The notes: a model not told the origin generated them from the letters alone. A stretch of 64,000 bases of DNA from Vagococcus elongatus (GCF_003987645.1 NZ_NGKA01000009.1:1-64000), one strand, 5' to 3'. Counted from the stretch's first letter, positions 43,682 through 52,786 are shown. Numbers and translations: made by a program.

Positions 43682-43707
43682 GTTGCATAGACGCAACTTA
43701 TAGTTGC
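43682..43707. promoter_or_regulatory. Triple GTTGC/GCAAC half-sites upstream of XRE gene
   Basis: GTTGC (43682), GCAAC (43693) and GTTGC (43703) alternate within 26 bp, about 60 bp from the start of the XRE gene. They allow two overlapping dyads. This may be an autoregulatory operator. Confidence 0.45.
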
Positions 43708-43785
43708 AAACACGAAAAGTATGAAATAAAAGGGGTTTTTAGTAAAATTAAATATCTTTTTTTAGAAATTCTGATAAAGCATACT

Positions 43786-43836
43786 AAAAAATCACCTTCC
43801 AGATAATTTTAAAATATCTGAGAGGTGGTTTTTTTA
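43786..43836 (-). terminator. Intrinsic terminator of proBA, symmetrical
   Basis: AAAAAATCACCT and AGGTGGTTTTTT enclose a second AGATA/TATCT stem. T runs exist on both strands, so it can end proA transcripts and any plus-strand transcript. Confidence 0.78.
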
Positions 43837-43893
43837 AATCTCATGAGTGACAGCTTCTATAATTTAAAGTTTAGTATAGTTTTCGCTTTTCTA

Positions 43894-45141
43894 TTAATTT
43901 CTTATCTGCCCGTCACCGTAGATAATATATTTGATGGAAGTTAATTCTTCTAACCCCATAGGACCTCTGGCGTGAAGTTTTTGAGTACTGATGCCGATTT
44001 CTCCGCCAAATCCAAACATACTGCCATCAGTGAAGCGGGTGGAAGCATTAGCATAGACTGCAGCAGCATCTACTTGCTGTAAGAAGGCTTGAGTTGCAGA
44101 ATAATTTTCACTGACAATAACCTCTGAATGTTTTGAACTGTAAGTTTGGATATGTTTCAAAGCTTCTTCCAGTGAGTTGACAGTTTTAATCGCTAAAATG
44201 TAATCTAAAAATTCGGTAGCATAATCTTCGTCTGTTGCAGGTATCCAATTTTTTAAATATTGGCCGGCATTTTCATCGGCTCTTATTTCAACATTGAATT
44301 CAGCCAAGCGTTTTTCAATCACTGGCAGCAAAACTTTTGCAACGTCTTGATGGATAATGAGAGTTTCCAAGGCATTACAGACGGATGGGCGCTGACATTT
44401 GCCATTGATAAGTATTTCAACCGCTTTTGCATGGTCAGCTTCCTTATCAATGTACAGATGACAATTTCCCGTCCCTGTTTCAATGACTGGCACGGTAGCA
44501 TTTTTGACGACTGTTTGGATAAGATTAGCCCCGCCTCTAGGAATAAGTAAATCGAGGTATTCGTTTAATGTCATTAATTTAACGGCTGTTTCATGTGAAA
44601 CATCTTCAATGTATTGAATAGCGTGTTTAGGGACACCGCAAGATGCCAGAGCTTCCTGCATCAAGGAGACTAAAAGTTTATTAGAGTGAAAGGCATCCTT
44701 TCCCCCTCTTAAAATAACCGCATTGCCTGCTTTAAAGCATAAAGTAGCAGCTTCCACCGTTACATTCGGACGTGCTTCATAAATGATACCGATGACACCA
44801 ATCGGCACTCTTTTTTTCCCAATCAGCAAATTATCATCTGTCTGCCACATTTTATCCACATTACCGATGGGATCTTTTAAATCGATGATGGTTTCAATAC
44901 TTTCAATCATGTTTGCTATCCTATCTTCTGTTAAAAGCAGTCGGTCGATAATGGCACTTGTTTTTCCGGCACTTTTGGCCTGTTCGATATCTTTATTATT
45001 TACTTCAATAATTTTTGAAGTATTTTTTTTTAGATTATCGATCATTTTTTGGAGAACTAAATTTTTGTTTTTTGACTCTAAGTTGTTAAGAAAGACAGCA
45101 GCTTCTTTTCCCTGCTGCCCTATTTGATTTAAACTATCCAT
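43894..45141 (-). CDS. proA: Glutamate-5-semialdehyde dehydrogenase (gamma-glutamyl phosphate reductase)
   Basis: The second step of proline synthesis, reducing gamma-glutamyl phosphate with NADPH. It is 415 residues from MDSLNQIGQQGKEAA (45141), just downstream of the proB stop. The active-site cysteine lies in GKCQRPSVCNALETL. The C-terminal family signature TRFTDGSMFGFGGEIGISTQKLHARGPMGLEELTS is intact. A parS-like sequence lies inside the gene. Operon with proB. Confidence 0.96.
   Translation of the reverse strand: MDSLNQIGQQGKEAAVFLNNLESKNKNLVLQKMIDNLKKNTSKIIEVNNKDIEQAKSAGKTSAIIDRLLLTEDRIANMIESIETIIDLKDPIGNVDKMWQTDDNLLIGKKRVPIGVIGIIYEARPNVTVEAATLCFKAGNAVILRGGKDAFHSNKLLVSLMQEALASCGVPKHAIQYIEDVSHETAVKLMTLNEYLDLLIPRGGANLIQTVVKNATVPVIETGTGNCHLYIDKEADHAKAVEILINGKCQRPSVCNALETLIIHQDVAKVLLPVIEKRLAEFNVEIRADENAGQYLKNWIPATDEDYATEFLDYILAIKTVNSLEEALKHIQTYSSKHSEVIVSENYSATQAFLQQVDAAAVYANASTRFTDGSMFGFGGEIGISTQKLHARGPMGLEELTSIKYIIYGDGQIRN
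44587..44602. other. parS-like site 3 inside proA
   Basis: TGTTTCATGTGAAACA differs from the perfect parS palindrome at one central base. It lies within the proA coding sequence, about 16 kb from the origin. Natural parS sites inside genes with one mismatch are known in Firmicutes. Confidence 0.75.
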
Positions 45142-45157
45142 ACGGCTCTCTTCCTTT

Positions 45158-45961
45158 CTACTTTCCAAACAAAGTCCCTATTTCTTTTCCATCTAAAATA
45201 TCAAAGAGAATACTAGGTTTTTTCCCGTTAGCTAAAACAACTTTTCCATTGTTGTTTAAAATGAGTTCTGCTGCTTTTAGCTTGGTAATCATGCCGCCAG
45301 TCCCTAATTCACTGCCTTTATCTCCGGAACACTCAAATAAATCAGCTGTGATTTCAGGAATATGATGAAAAATTTTGGCTTTTTTATTTGTTCGCGGGTC
45401 ATCAGAATAGAAACCGTCGATGTCTGATAAAATAATGAGCAGATCAGCCTGCACGAGATTTGCTACGATGGCTGATAACTGGTCGTTGTCACCAAACACA
45501 GTTTGATGATTTAATTCATCAACAGCAACACTGTCGTTTTCATTAACAATCGGGATGATTCCCATTTTGAGCAGTTCATGAAAAGTATTGTAAACATTTC
45601 TTCGGCTTTCTGGAAAATCAATAACGTCTCTTGTCAGCAACACTTGAGCTGATTTTTGATGATAGACTTTGAAGCGCTGGTTATATAAATTCATTAATTC
45701 TAATTGACCGATAGCCGCAAGTGCTTGCTGTTCCGCAATGGATTGAGGCTTGTATGGCAAATTAAGATGAACCATGCCGGCACCGATAGCTCCCGATGAC
45801 ACGAGGATGATTTCATATTCTTGTGTTGCCAAGTCTGACAACGTAAAGGATAGCTGGTCAATAGCCTTTAAATTCATTCGACCGTTAGGCAAAATTAAGG
45901 AGCTCGTGCCTACCTTTACTACAATTCGTTTAACAGTTTTAATAGATGTCCGCAAGTTCAT
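45158..45961 (-). CDS. proB: Glutamate 5-kinase (short form)
   Basis: The first step of proline synthesis, phosphorylating glutamate. It is 267 residues: only the amino-acid-kinase domain (KRIVVKVGTSSLI, SSGAIGAG, FGDNDQLSAIVANLVQADLLIILSDIDGFY, GTGGMITKLKAAEL), with no C-terminal PUA domain. This short form is known in lactic acid bacteria. It starts after AAGGAGCG. The promoter region contains TATAAT about 70 bp upstream. It is first gene of proBA. Confidence 0.95.
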   Translation of the reverse strand: MNLRTSIKTVKRIVVKVGTSSLILPNGRMNLKAIDQLSFTLSDLATQEYEIILVSSGAIGAGMVHLNLPYKPQSIAEQQALAAIGQLELMNLYNQRFKVYHQKSAQVLLTRDVIDFPESRRNVYNTFHELLKMGIIPIVNENDSVAVDELNHQTVFGDNDQLSAIVANLVQADLLIILSDIDGFYSDDPRTNKKAKIFHHIPEITADLFECSGDKGSELGTGGMITKLKAAELILNNNGKVVLANGKKPSILFDILDGKEIGTLFGK

Positions 45962-46155
45962 TCGCTCCTTTATAGATTCATCCAGTGCGTTAAGACTAAA
46001 TATCCTATCACATGGGATAATTGGCTTTCATTATATCAAAAGATTAAGATTAAAAAAAGATTAAACTAAGGTTTGTTTATCATAATCAACTAACCATGCT
46101 CTATAAAATCATTTCAGGAAAATTGTACAAGCAGATTCTAAAAAGTAACTAAAAT

Positions 46156-46188
46156 AAAAAAAGCTGAGAAAATTAATTCTCAGCTTTT
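46156..46188 (-). terminator. Intrinsic terminator of the ABC-F gene
   Basis: AAAAGCTGAGAA pairs with TTCTCAGCTTTT, and T-rich sequence follows on the minus strand. Confidence 0.85.
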
Positions 46189-46191
46189 GAA

Positions 46192-47814
46192 TTAAGAGTA
46201 AATTTCTTTAACTTTAGCTTGAACCCGCTGGTTTTCCAAAAAGTCATCATAAGATGAATTTGGATAATCTACAACACCTTTAGCAGAAACAGCGATGATT
46301 CTGTTGGCAGTTGTTTGGATAAACTGATGGTCATGGGAAGCAAATAGGATGGCGCCTTTAAAAACAATCAAACCATCATTCAATGCCGTAATAGATTCCA
46401 AGTCCAAGTGATTTGTCGGGTCATCAAGGACCAAGACATTCGCTTTAGACAACATTAATTTAGAAAGCATACAACGGACCTTTTCCCCACCGGATAGGAC
46501 GTTCACAGGTTTCATCACGTCTTCTCCAGAGAACAACATACGGCCGAGAAAACTTCTTAGGAAAGTATTATCGTCCTCTTCTTTGGAAGCGTACTGTCTC
46601 AACCAATCCAAAATCGTTATGTCAGAAGAAAATTCAGTAGAATTATCCTTTGGCAAGTAAGCTTGAGAGGTTGTGACTCCCCAGCGGAAAGAGCCTGAAT
46701 CAGGTTCGATTTCTCCCATCAATATTTTAAATAAGGTCGTCAAAACAATGTCATTATTTGATAGGAAGGCAGCTTTATCGCCTTTTGCCAGTGTAAATGA
46801 AACATTATCTAAAACTTTTTTTCCATCGATCGTTTTAGAAATATTTTCCACGTGCAGCAAGTCGTTTCCTATCTCTCTCTCAGGTGAAAACCCAACGAAT
46901 GGATAGCGCCGAGAGGAAGGTTGAATATCTTCAATATCAATTTTTTCCAACATTTTTTTCCTGGATGTTGCTTGTTTTGATTTGGAAGCATTGGCACTGA
47001 ATCTCGCGATAAATTCTTGTAATTCCTTGACTTTTTCTTCTTTTTTAGCATTTTGGTCTGCTTGCAATTTTGCTGCTAACTGGCTTGATTCCAGCCAAAA
47101 ATCATAGTTGCCCACAAATAATTTTATTTTTCCGAAGTCTAAATCTGCCATGTGTGTACACACAGTATTTAAAAAGTAGCGGTCATGGGAAACAACAATC
47201 ACAGTGTTTTCAAAATTGATCAAAAACTCTTGTAACCACTCGATAGATTTGGTATCTAATCCATTTGTTGGCTCGTCTAACAGTAAGACGTCCGGCTGAC
47301 CAAACAGAGCTTGGGCAAGCAGGACTTTAACTTTTTGTCCTTCCGGCAGTTCACTCATTTTTTTGTCATGGAGTTCTTCTGAAATATTTAAACCTTGCAG
47401 CAGTGTGGCAGCTTCCGGTTCAGCTTCCCAGCCGTTTAACTCAGCAAACTCCCCTTCCAGTTCTGCAGCCATGTTGCCGTCTTCTTCTGAAAAATCTTCT
47501 TTCATATAAAGGGCATCTTTTTCCTTCATTACTTCATAAAGTCGTTTATGACCCATAATCACTGTTTCCAAAACAGTGAAATCTTCAAAGCCAAAGTGAT
47601 CCTGTGCCAAAGTGGCCAGACGTTCATCAGGCCCTAGTGAGACATTTCCTGTACTTGGGTCCAATTCCCCGGATAGAATTTTTAAAAATGTTGACTTTCC
47701 AGCTCCGTTGGCACCAATCAACCCGTAACAATTGCCGGGAGTGAATTTAATATTGACGTTATCAAAAAGTTTACGATCAGGTAATTGTAAACTTACATCA
47801 GTTACTGTAATCAT
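46192..47814 (-). CDS. ABC-F family ATPase (YkpA/YbiT-like)
   Basis: A soluble protein of 540 residues with two ABC domains and no membrane part. Walker A motifs are GANGAGKSTFLKIL in the first domain and a degenerate FLSNNDIVLTTL in the second. The signature motifs are LPEGQKVKVLLAQAL and LSGGEKVRCMLSKLM, and both Walker B sites end LLLDEPTN or LVLDDPTN. The linker is the basic KQATSRKKMLEKI region. ABC-F proteins act on ribosomes; this subgroup is housekeeping rather than a known antibiotic-resistance type. The degenerate second Walker A is a typical feature of the YbiT branch, as far as I recall. Confidence 0.88.
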   Translation of the reverse strand: MITVTDVSLQLPDRKLFDNVNIKFTPGNCYGLIGANGAGKSTFLKILSGELDPSTGNVSLGPDERLATLAQDHFGFEDFTVLETVIMGHKRLYEVMKEKDALYMKEDFSEEDGNMAAELEGEFAELNGWEAEPEAATLLQGLNISEELHDKKMSELPEGQKVKVLLAQALFGQPDVLLLDEPTNGLDTKSIEWLQEFLINFENTVIVVSHDRYFLNTVCTHMADLDFGKIKLFVGNYDFWLESSQLAAKLQADQNAKKEEKVKELQEFIARFSANASKSKQATSRKKMLEKIDIEDIQPSSRRYPFVGFSPEREIGNDLLHVENISKTIDGKKVLDNVSFTLAKGDKAAFLSNNDIVLTTLFKILMGEIEPDSGSFRWGVTTSQAYLPKDNSTEFSSDITILDWLRQYASKEEDDNTFLRSFLGRMLFSGEDVMKPVNVLSGGEKVRCMLSKLMLSKANVLVLDDPTNHLDLESITALNDGLIVFKGAILFASHDHQFIQTTANRIIAVSAKGVVDYPNSSYDDFLENQRVQAKVKEIYS

Positions 47815-48257
47815 GTGTAGCTCCTCTTCTTGTAGAATTTTCTCTCTAGTGCATTATAACGATTAACCGGGGCTTTCGCAAGATAATCATTGAGGAGAAT
47901 GGAAGGAGTGGGCTCCTTTTCTTTTATCTACCCATGCGAAATGAATTCGTAGGCTTTTTTCTCTGTCAGTGTAGAGATTGGTTAAACAAGTAAAGTCTTT
48001 GTTCTGTCTCCCCGGCTTTTCCGTCATCACGATCACTGTTTCTATCCAAGGTTATGCATCACCATGGTTTTGATTCAAACATAGAGAAACTATTAAAAAT
48101 TGTAAAAAGGTTAAGGAGAAGGAACTCTCCTCGACCTTTTTAGTTTGTAAATAAATCTAATGTCTTAGGATTTCAGCTTGATTTATGAGTCGATACTATG
48201 TGTCCAGTCTTCATTCTAAAAGTTATAACAGTAAGGGAATCAGTAAGTTTCTGTTAC
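47815..48257. other. Gene-free interval with two hairpins
   Basis: A symmetrical terminator-like stem AAAAAGGT-GGAGA/TCTCC-ACCTTTTT lies at 48104-48141, and GGAAGGAG/CTCCTTTTC at about 47899-47920. Short ORFs exist on both strands but lack ribosome sites. One minus-strand frame of about 46 codons (47891-48030) could be a remnant. I cannot support a gene. Confidence 0.5.
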
Positions 48258-48554
48258 TTAATACCCGTATCTAATATTTAACAGGGAAATTAATTGTTTT
48301 AACTTATCTGACTGGTCTTTTGATAAAGTGATCTCCTCTTTTCTGATAACGCTGGAAATATCCATCGTCATCCGGCTCAAAATATAGGGAATCGCCGTCT
48401 GCTGTCTTTCCAAGTCCTCTTGATAGTTAATCAAGAGCTTTTGTAATGAGTAGCTTTTCGGATCATTCTTTAACTCGCTGAGCAGCTCTGTGATGAGAGT
48501 GACTGCTTGCTCTTTTCGTTCTTTTCCCCCTGCAAACCATTTTAACTTTTCCAT
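48258..48554 (-). CDS. Class IIa (pediocin-like) bacteriocin immunity protein, PisI/mundticin-type
   Basis: From ATG 48554, which follows AAGGAG, the product is 98 residues. It matches the immunity proteins of piscicolin 126 and mundticin as I recall them: N-terminal KLKWFAGGKER, central PYILSRMTMDIS and the exact C-terminal NIRYGY. These proteins form a cytoplasmic four-helix bundle. They protect the mannose-PTS (the receptor of class IIa bacteriocins) when it is bound by bacteriocin. No bacteriocin precursor (YGNGV motif), ABC exporter or peptide-pheromone regulator lies nearby, so it is an orphan. The reading frame upstream of 48554 is open but not conserved. Confidence 0.85.
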   Translation of the reverse strand: MEKLKWFAGGKERKEQAVTLITELLSELKNDPKSYSLQKLLINYQEDLERQQTAIPYILSRMTMDISSVIRKEEITLSKDQSDKLKQLISLLNIRYGY

Positions 48555-48865
48555 AGATGTACACTCCTTGAACATGTCTAAAATTTTTTTCACATGTTGT
48601 CTTTGAATTCGGAAACAATTCTCAAAAACATTAAACATCATATAAATGAAAATATTACGAATTTTTCAACATTTACACAGACAGTTTACTCTCTCAAAAA
48701 AACAATATCAAGTATAAGATTTGTTGCTGGTCCTCAACATTTCCTCTCAATTATGGGATCTGTCATTTTGTTCATAGCCATCTTTCAGCTTAAAAAGGAG
48801 CAGCCATTGAATGGTTTATGGAGAAAAGAAGCAGTGAGTTGTTAGAGATTTTGAAAAGTTCATAA

Positions 48866-48900
48866 ATAAAAAAACACCTTCTAATAATCAGAAAGTGTCT
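48866..48900 (-). terminator. Intrinsic terminator of the lipoprotein gene
   Basis: ACACTTTCTGA pairs with TTAGAAGGTGT, followed by seven T on the minus strand. The interval 48555-48865 shows only the immunity-gene upstream region. Confidence 0.82.
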
Positions 48901-48918
48901 AGTAATCGTAATGATATG

Positions 48919-49812
48919 TTAGAGTAGCCCGTGTTCCCCAGTAGCAAAGTCAAAGTAAGCATCCTGATGTTTGATTTTTTCAACTGTCCGATCATCTCTA
49001 ACGCCTCCAAAGGAATAACCTGTATAAATAATACGGTTGCCCTCAATTGAAACGTAATAAGCGAATCCACCACCAAATCTAATAATAAGTTGGGTGGTTT
49101 CTTCATCTCCATACCCGTAGTGCGCCTGATTTTTTGAGTCAGCAGTGATAGCTAAATTACTAAGGTCATCCATCACATACATTTTAAAGTAGTTCAGAAT
49201 TTGTTCTTCTGTTGGCGGAGTTACTTCAACTGACCCGTCGGTATTTTTAAAACTAATGCCTGCGTAGGATAAGCTATCTAAAAAAAGTTGCTTAATTTCT
49301 GTGCTTTCTTTAACTTTTGCTGTTGCCTGTTGAATCATTGGCTGATTTTTCTTATAATAATCCAGCAACTCTTCTTTTGAAACTAATGTTTCCTCCACAG
49401 GAGTGGCTTCATATCCTGTTATTCCTACATAACATACCCCTTGAAGTGGTAAAATTCCATTTTCATCAATAATTAGATGAAAGATGGGATGACCGGAGCC
49501 GGCACCGCTATGAATTTGGAAGTAAAGATCATTGCCCTCAATTATATAATTTAAGTCTAGACCTTCCAACCCCGGGTAGTCATTGATTCGTCGATCTACG
49601 GTGTTGGCATATAGCAAGATTTGTTCTGATAATGATAATGTATCAAACTCGCTTGTTTCAGTAGTTTCAGAAGTCTTTGTACTACTTTCCGTGAGTTCAG
49701 CGGTTTCATCTGTGGTTATGTCAGTAGATTTGTCGTCTGCTGGTTTCTTGCTACAACCTCCTAACAGGCTAAACAATAATAGGGTCATTAGTAACGTTAA
49801 TTTGTATTTCAT
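48919..49812 (-). CDS. Lipoprotein of unknown function
   Basis: A 297-residue secreted protein. The signal peptide ends at lipobox LLGGC (Cys20). A Ser/Thr/Glu-rich linker (about 24-60) is followed by a globular part with two halves. The first (VDRRINDYPGLEGLDLNYIIEGNDLYFQIHSGAGSGHPIF) and the C-terminal one (GFAYYVSIEGNRIIYTGYSFGG) have no family I can name. It is monocistronic. The last residues of the signal peptide, LFSLLGG, look like the enterococcal sex pheromone cAD1 (LFSLVLAG). Confidence 0.8.
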   Translation of the reverse strand: MKYKLTLLMTLLLFSLLGGCSKKPADDKSTDITTDETAELTESSTKTSETTETSEFDTLSLSEQILLYANTVDRRINDYPGLEGLDLNYIIEGNDLYFQIHSGAGSGHPIFHLIIDENGILPLQGVCYVGITGYEATPVEETLVSKEELLDYYKKNQPMIQQATAKVKESTEIKQLFLDSLSYAGISFKNTDGSVEVTPPTEEQILNYFKMYVMDDLSNLAITADSKNQAHYGYGDEETTQLIIRFGGGFAYYVSIEGNRIIYTGYSFGGVRDDRTVEKIKHQDAYFDFATGEHGLL

Positions 49813-50279
49813 TGATACGCTCCTTCAATTCTTTTATAAGATAATAGACCAGTGACAAAAGATCTAAATCGTCCAGTGTTTCAATTTTAATGGTGGTTGA
49901 TTTTTGTAAGCAACAAAGCAAATAACTGTATCACTCACGGGACAATAAAGGTCATCCCAAAAGGCAAAAACATCGGTTTAATGAACGGCTGTCGAAGCCT
50001 TGAAGCTGGCTGGCAAGGACCGTTGTTATCAGTTGTTGTTTTCTTGAGTACAGCTGAATACAGTATATCCTTTTTCAATCAATATAGCGATCTTAAATTA
50101 ATTAAACTATCGTGTTATGAATCCTTCCATCTAACCTCCGCTTTTTGTTCAATGACAAACTTCCTGCTCCATTGTTTTTTGAAGGGAAGGTTTTTGTTTG
50201 AAATAAAATAACGGTTGCTTTATAGTGAAAGTATTCAGTTAGATGAGGCTTGTTGTGATGGGGGAAGGGGGTCGGCGAA
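49813..50279. other. Gene-free interval
   Basis: An open frame runs on the plus strand from 49897 to 50211 but has no ribosome site, no recognisable motif and low-complexity codons. I do not call it a gene. No clear promoter pair, terminator or repeat is seen apart from AT-rich upstream sequence of the kinase-like gene. Confidence 0.5.
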
Positions 50280-51320
50280 TTGGAGGAAACAGTTAAAGCT
50301 ATATTAAAAAATCTTTACGATCTAAATGTAAGCGCATTACGACAAAATAAAAGAGGCTGGCAAAATATTGTCTATGAGGTGGAGACGGACACCGCTGATT
50401 TTATTATGCGTTGTACGCCAAAGGCTAATCGGGGAAAAGAAGACATCTTGGGGGAGGCGGAGTGGCTCCTTCATCTAAAAAATCATCTGGAAGTCCCCTC
50501 TCCGGTAGCAACCATTCAAAATAATTATTGTATTGATTTGGAAGATACCTCTACTCCTTATTATTTTGTTTTATTTGATAAGATTGAAGGACAGCACATT
50601 AGTTACAACTCTTATCTGAATCGACCGGAATTATTTTATAAACTAGGTGTAGAGATTGGCAAGGTACATGCCAACAGCAGAGACTTCACTTTAAAAAGGG
50701 GCACACGCCGTCAGTGGCATGATAATCAATATTTGCAGGAGTTTGGACAACATATTCCCAAAAATCAAATCAAGGTTTACGAAAGTTGCGCTTTGCTGGT
50801 GGAAGAAATAAAGAAAGCGACAGAAGGCTCTTGTGATTATGGCTTGGTCCACGGGGATATCCATCATGAAAATTTTTTGTTCAATGAAGACAGGCTGATT
50901 ATCATCGACTATGACGAGAGTCAGTATAGCTTGTTGTGTGAAGATTTCTCGGTGGCATTGTATTATACCTTGTATGGGATGTTAAATAATAATGGTCAGC
51001 GGGATAAGATTGCCAAAGAATTCTGCTATCATTTTCAGTTAGGATACAAAGAACAGTTTTCAGATGCCTGTGATTTATCTTTTGTTCCATTGTATTTACG
51101 TTTAAGGGAATTGATTGCCTACGTGGGGGCCTACAAAAAATGGGATTTTGACCATCTTTCTGCTTGGCAAGCGGGATTTTTACAGGAAAGCCGTCAAAGG
51201 ATAGAAAATCATCAACCTATTTTTCAATTTCAAGAAAACAAGTGGTCATTTTATGCTGAAGTTGGTGAGTATAAACAGACTTGGGAGAGGGAGATGATGG
51301 GATTTGAAGAACAACAGTAG
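50280..51320 (+). CDS. Phosphotransferase, aminoglycoside phosphotransferase (APH) fold
   Basis: A 346-residue small-molecule kinase. The catalytic loop is LVHGDIHHENFLF (HGD...N), and the metal-binding aspartate is in LIIIDYDES. The N-terminal lobe includes NIVYEVETDTADFIMRCTP. It starts at TTG (50280), eight bases after GGGGG. The family includes antibiotic kinases and metabolic ones such as choline or homoserine kinase. No signature of a known aminoglycoside enzyme is seen, so resistance should not be assumed. It overlaps the next gene by 17 bp. Confidence 0.8.
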   Translation: MEETVKAILKNLYDLNVSALRQNKRGWQNIVYEVETDTADFIMRCTPKANRGKEDILGEAEWLLHLKNHLEVPSPVATIQNNYCIDLEDTSTPYYFVLFDKIEGQHISYNSYLNRPELFYKLGVEIGKVHANSRDFTLKRGTRRQWHDNQYLQEFGQHIPKNQIKVYESCALLVEEIKKATEGSCDYGLVHGDIHHENFLFNEDRLIIIDYDESQYSLLCEDFSVALYYTLYGMLNNNGQRDKIAKEFCYHFQLGYKEQFSDACDLSFVPLYLRLRELIAYVGAYKKWDFDHLSAWQAGFLQESRQRIENHQPIFQFQENKWSFYAEVGEYKQTWEREMMGFEEQQ

Positions 51321-51651
51321 CACTGTGGCAGCATATATCAGTCAGTTTCCTGAAGACAGACAAGATATTTTGAGGAAAATCCGTCAAGAGATCAAAGAGG
51401 CGGCACCAAATGCAACAGAAATGATCAAGTATGGCATGCCTACTTATTATCAAAAAGAAAACTTGGTTCATTTTGCCAATGCCAAACATCACATCGGGTT
51501 TTATCCCACACCAGCCGCAATCGAAAAATTTTCTGAGGAGCTGGCTGAGTATAAAACCAGCAAAGGGGCGGTTCAGTTTCCTTTGTCCCGACCGATTCCC
51601 TATGACTTGATAAAAAAAATCACTTTGTGGAGAGTCCAACAAGTTGAATAA
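51304..51651 (+). CDS. DUF1801 (YdhG/YdeI-like) protein
   Basis: A 115-residue protein starting at TTG (51304), within the end of the kinase gene, with GGGAG upstream. It has the family features VAAYISQFPEDRQDILRKIRQEIKEAAP, then MIKYGMPTYY, HFANAKHHIGFYPTP and the basic C-terminal region. Homologues adopt an SufE/iron-chaperone-like fold, but their function is not settled. Translational coupling suggests a shared role with the kinase. Confidence 0.82.
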   Translation: MKNNSSTVAAYISQFPEDRQDILRKIRQEIKEAAPNATEMIKYGMPTYYQKENLVHFANAKHHIGFYPTPAAIEKFSEELAEYKTSKGAVQFPLSRPIPYDLIKKITLWRVQQVE

Positions 51652-51705
51652 AAAACTAAACGATTACAAAAAAACTGAGAGACTGATGAAAAATAATTGA
51701 TAGAG

Positions 51706-51756
51706 ATAAAACAAGCCTCACATTCTTGAAACATCAAGAACATGGGGCTTGTTTAT
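51706..51756. terminator. Bidirectional terminator between DUF1801 and dmkB
   Basis: ACAAGCC(T)CA with an inner TTCTTG/CAAGAA and TGGGGCTTGT form a long stem with A and T flanks. It can serve both converging genes. Confidence 0.8.
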
Positions 51757-51799
51757 TTGTTAGGCAATTTTTTGAAAAAATTTGATTCTGATAGTCAGC

Positions 51800-52786
51800 T
51801 TAGGCTTGACGATTTAACAGTTGAGTGGTCAATTTTATCAACGTTTCTCTAGTGTTTTCTTTAGTTTCCGGTAATTTAGATAGTTGTTCCAAAGCCTTTT
51901 GCGTGTATTCTTCCGCTAGTATGCGAGCTTTGGTGATACCGTCAGCCTGTTTGACGATGTCATAAATCTTTTGTGTGTCTTCATCGCTCATCTTGATTTT
52001 TTTATCAAGGTAGGGCATCAGTTCTTGTCGGTGGGATGTCATGGCACAAATCAGCGGCAAAGAATAAATTCCTTGACGGACATCTTTTAAGACGGGTTTG
52101 CCGATAGTTGTTTCATTCTGGGAATAGTCTAAAATATCATCTAAAATTTGAAACGCAATGCCGATATTCAAACCGATGTCTTTTGCTTGGGAAGACAAAT
52201 CGGCAGCAGCGTTGTTCTCAAATGCACCCAAAAAGCAGCTTAAAGAAAATAATTCGGCGGTCTTTCCGGAGATGTTTTTGATATAACTTTCCACAGAGAT
52301 GTTGTAATCGTAGCGGTCATCCATTTGCCCCAGTTCCCCATCAAGAATTTTCTCCATACTATTTGCATTCAATTGAATGCTTTTTAAAGAGGAGACATGA
52401 TGTGCCAGAAGCTTAAAACACACGATGAAAAGATAATCACCTGCATAAACTGCCACATCTTTTCCAAATTTATGCTGGATGGTTTGCAAGCTTCTTCGAG
52501 TGGCCGCTTCATCCACTATGTCATCATGGATCAATGTCGCAGTATGAAGTGTTTCAATCGACGCAGCCAAAGCAATGGTTTTTTGTGTGTCCTTCTTTTT
52601 TCCGAATTGTGAAAAAAGGAAAAGGTAGGCTGGTCTCAATAATTTTCCACCGGAATGGATCATTTCCAAGATAGCATTTTCCACTTCTTTATTCGCCAAG
52701 TTGATGGATGTCTCCATTAAATCAAGCGTGCGCTCTAATTCAGTTTTGAGTGATGGATAGTCTTCCCATAATGGATGTATCTTCAC
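51800..52786 (-). CDS. dmkB: Polyprenyl diphosphate synthase, EET-associated (DmkB)
   Basis: A trans-prenyltransferase of 328 residues that builds the isoprenoid tail of (demethyl)menaquinone. Both aspartate-rich motifs are intact: LIHDDIVDEA (88-92) and FQILDDILDYS (216-220). GGKLLRP binds pyrophosphate. In Listeria the paralogue dmkB lies in the EET locus and supplies a separate quinone pool. Position next to eetB supports that role here. It is 96 bp downstream of eetB in the same direction. Confidence 0.88.
   Translation of the reverse strand: MKIHPLWEDYPSLKTELERTLDLMETSINLANKEVENAILEMIHSGGKLLRPAYLFLFSQFGKKKDTQKTIALAASIETLHTATLIHDDIVDEAATRRSLQTIQHKFGKDVAVYAGDYLFIVCFKLLAHHVSSLKSIQLNANSMEKILDGELGQMDDRYDYNISVESYIKNISGKTAELFSLSCFLGAFENNAAADLSSQAKDIGLNIGIAFQILDDILDYSQNETTIGKPVLKDVRQGIYSLPLICAMTSHRQELMPYLDKKIKMSDEDTQKIYDIVKQADGITKARILAEEYTQKALEQLSKLPETKENTRETLIKLTTQLLNRQA

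Noticed and set aside
43621-43806. A 61-codon plus-strand ORF opposite the XRE promoter
   Set aside because: It lies on the operator-like half-sites and a terminator, without a ribosome site.
47891-48030. A minus-strand frame of about 46 codons in the gap after the ABC-F gene
   Set aside because: No ribosome site or recognised similarity; at most a gene remnant.
48594-48845. An 83-codon plus-strand ORF upstream of the immunity gene
   Set aside because: No ribosome site at the start, and it covers the promoter region of the minus-strand immunity gene. The hydrophobic end alone is not enough.
49897-50211. A 104-codon plus-strand ORF
   Set aside because: No ribosome site, no recognisable domain, and composition like intergenic DNA; the frame may be chance.
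50280-51320. Aminoglycoside-resistance gene
   Set aside because: Only the general APH-fold motifs are present; nothing points to a specific antibiotic kinase.
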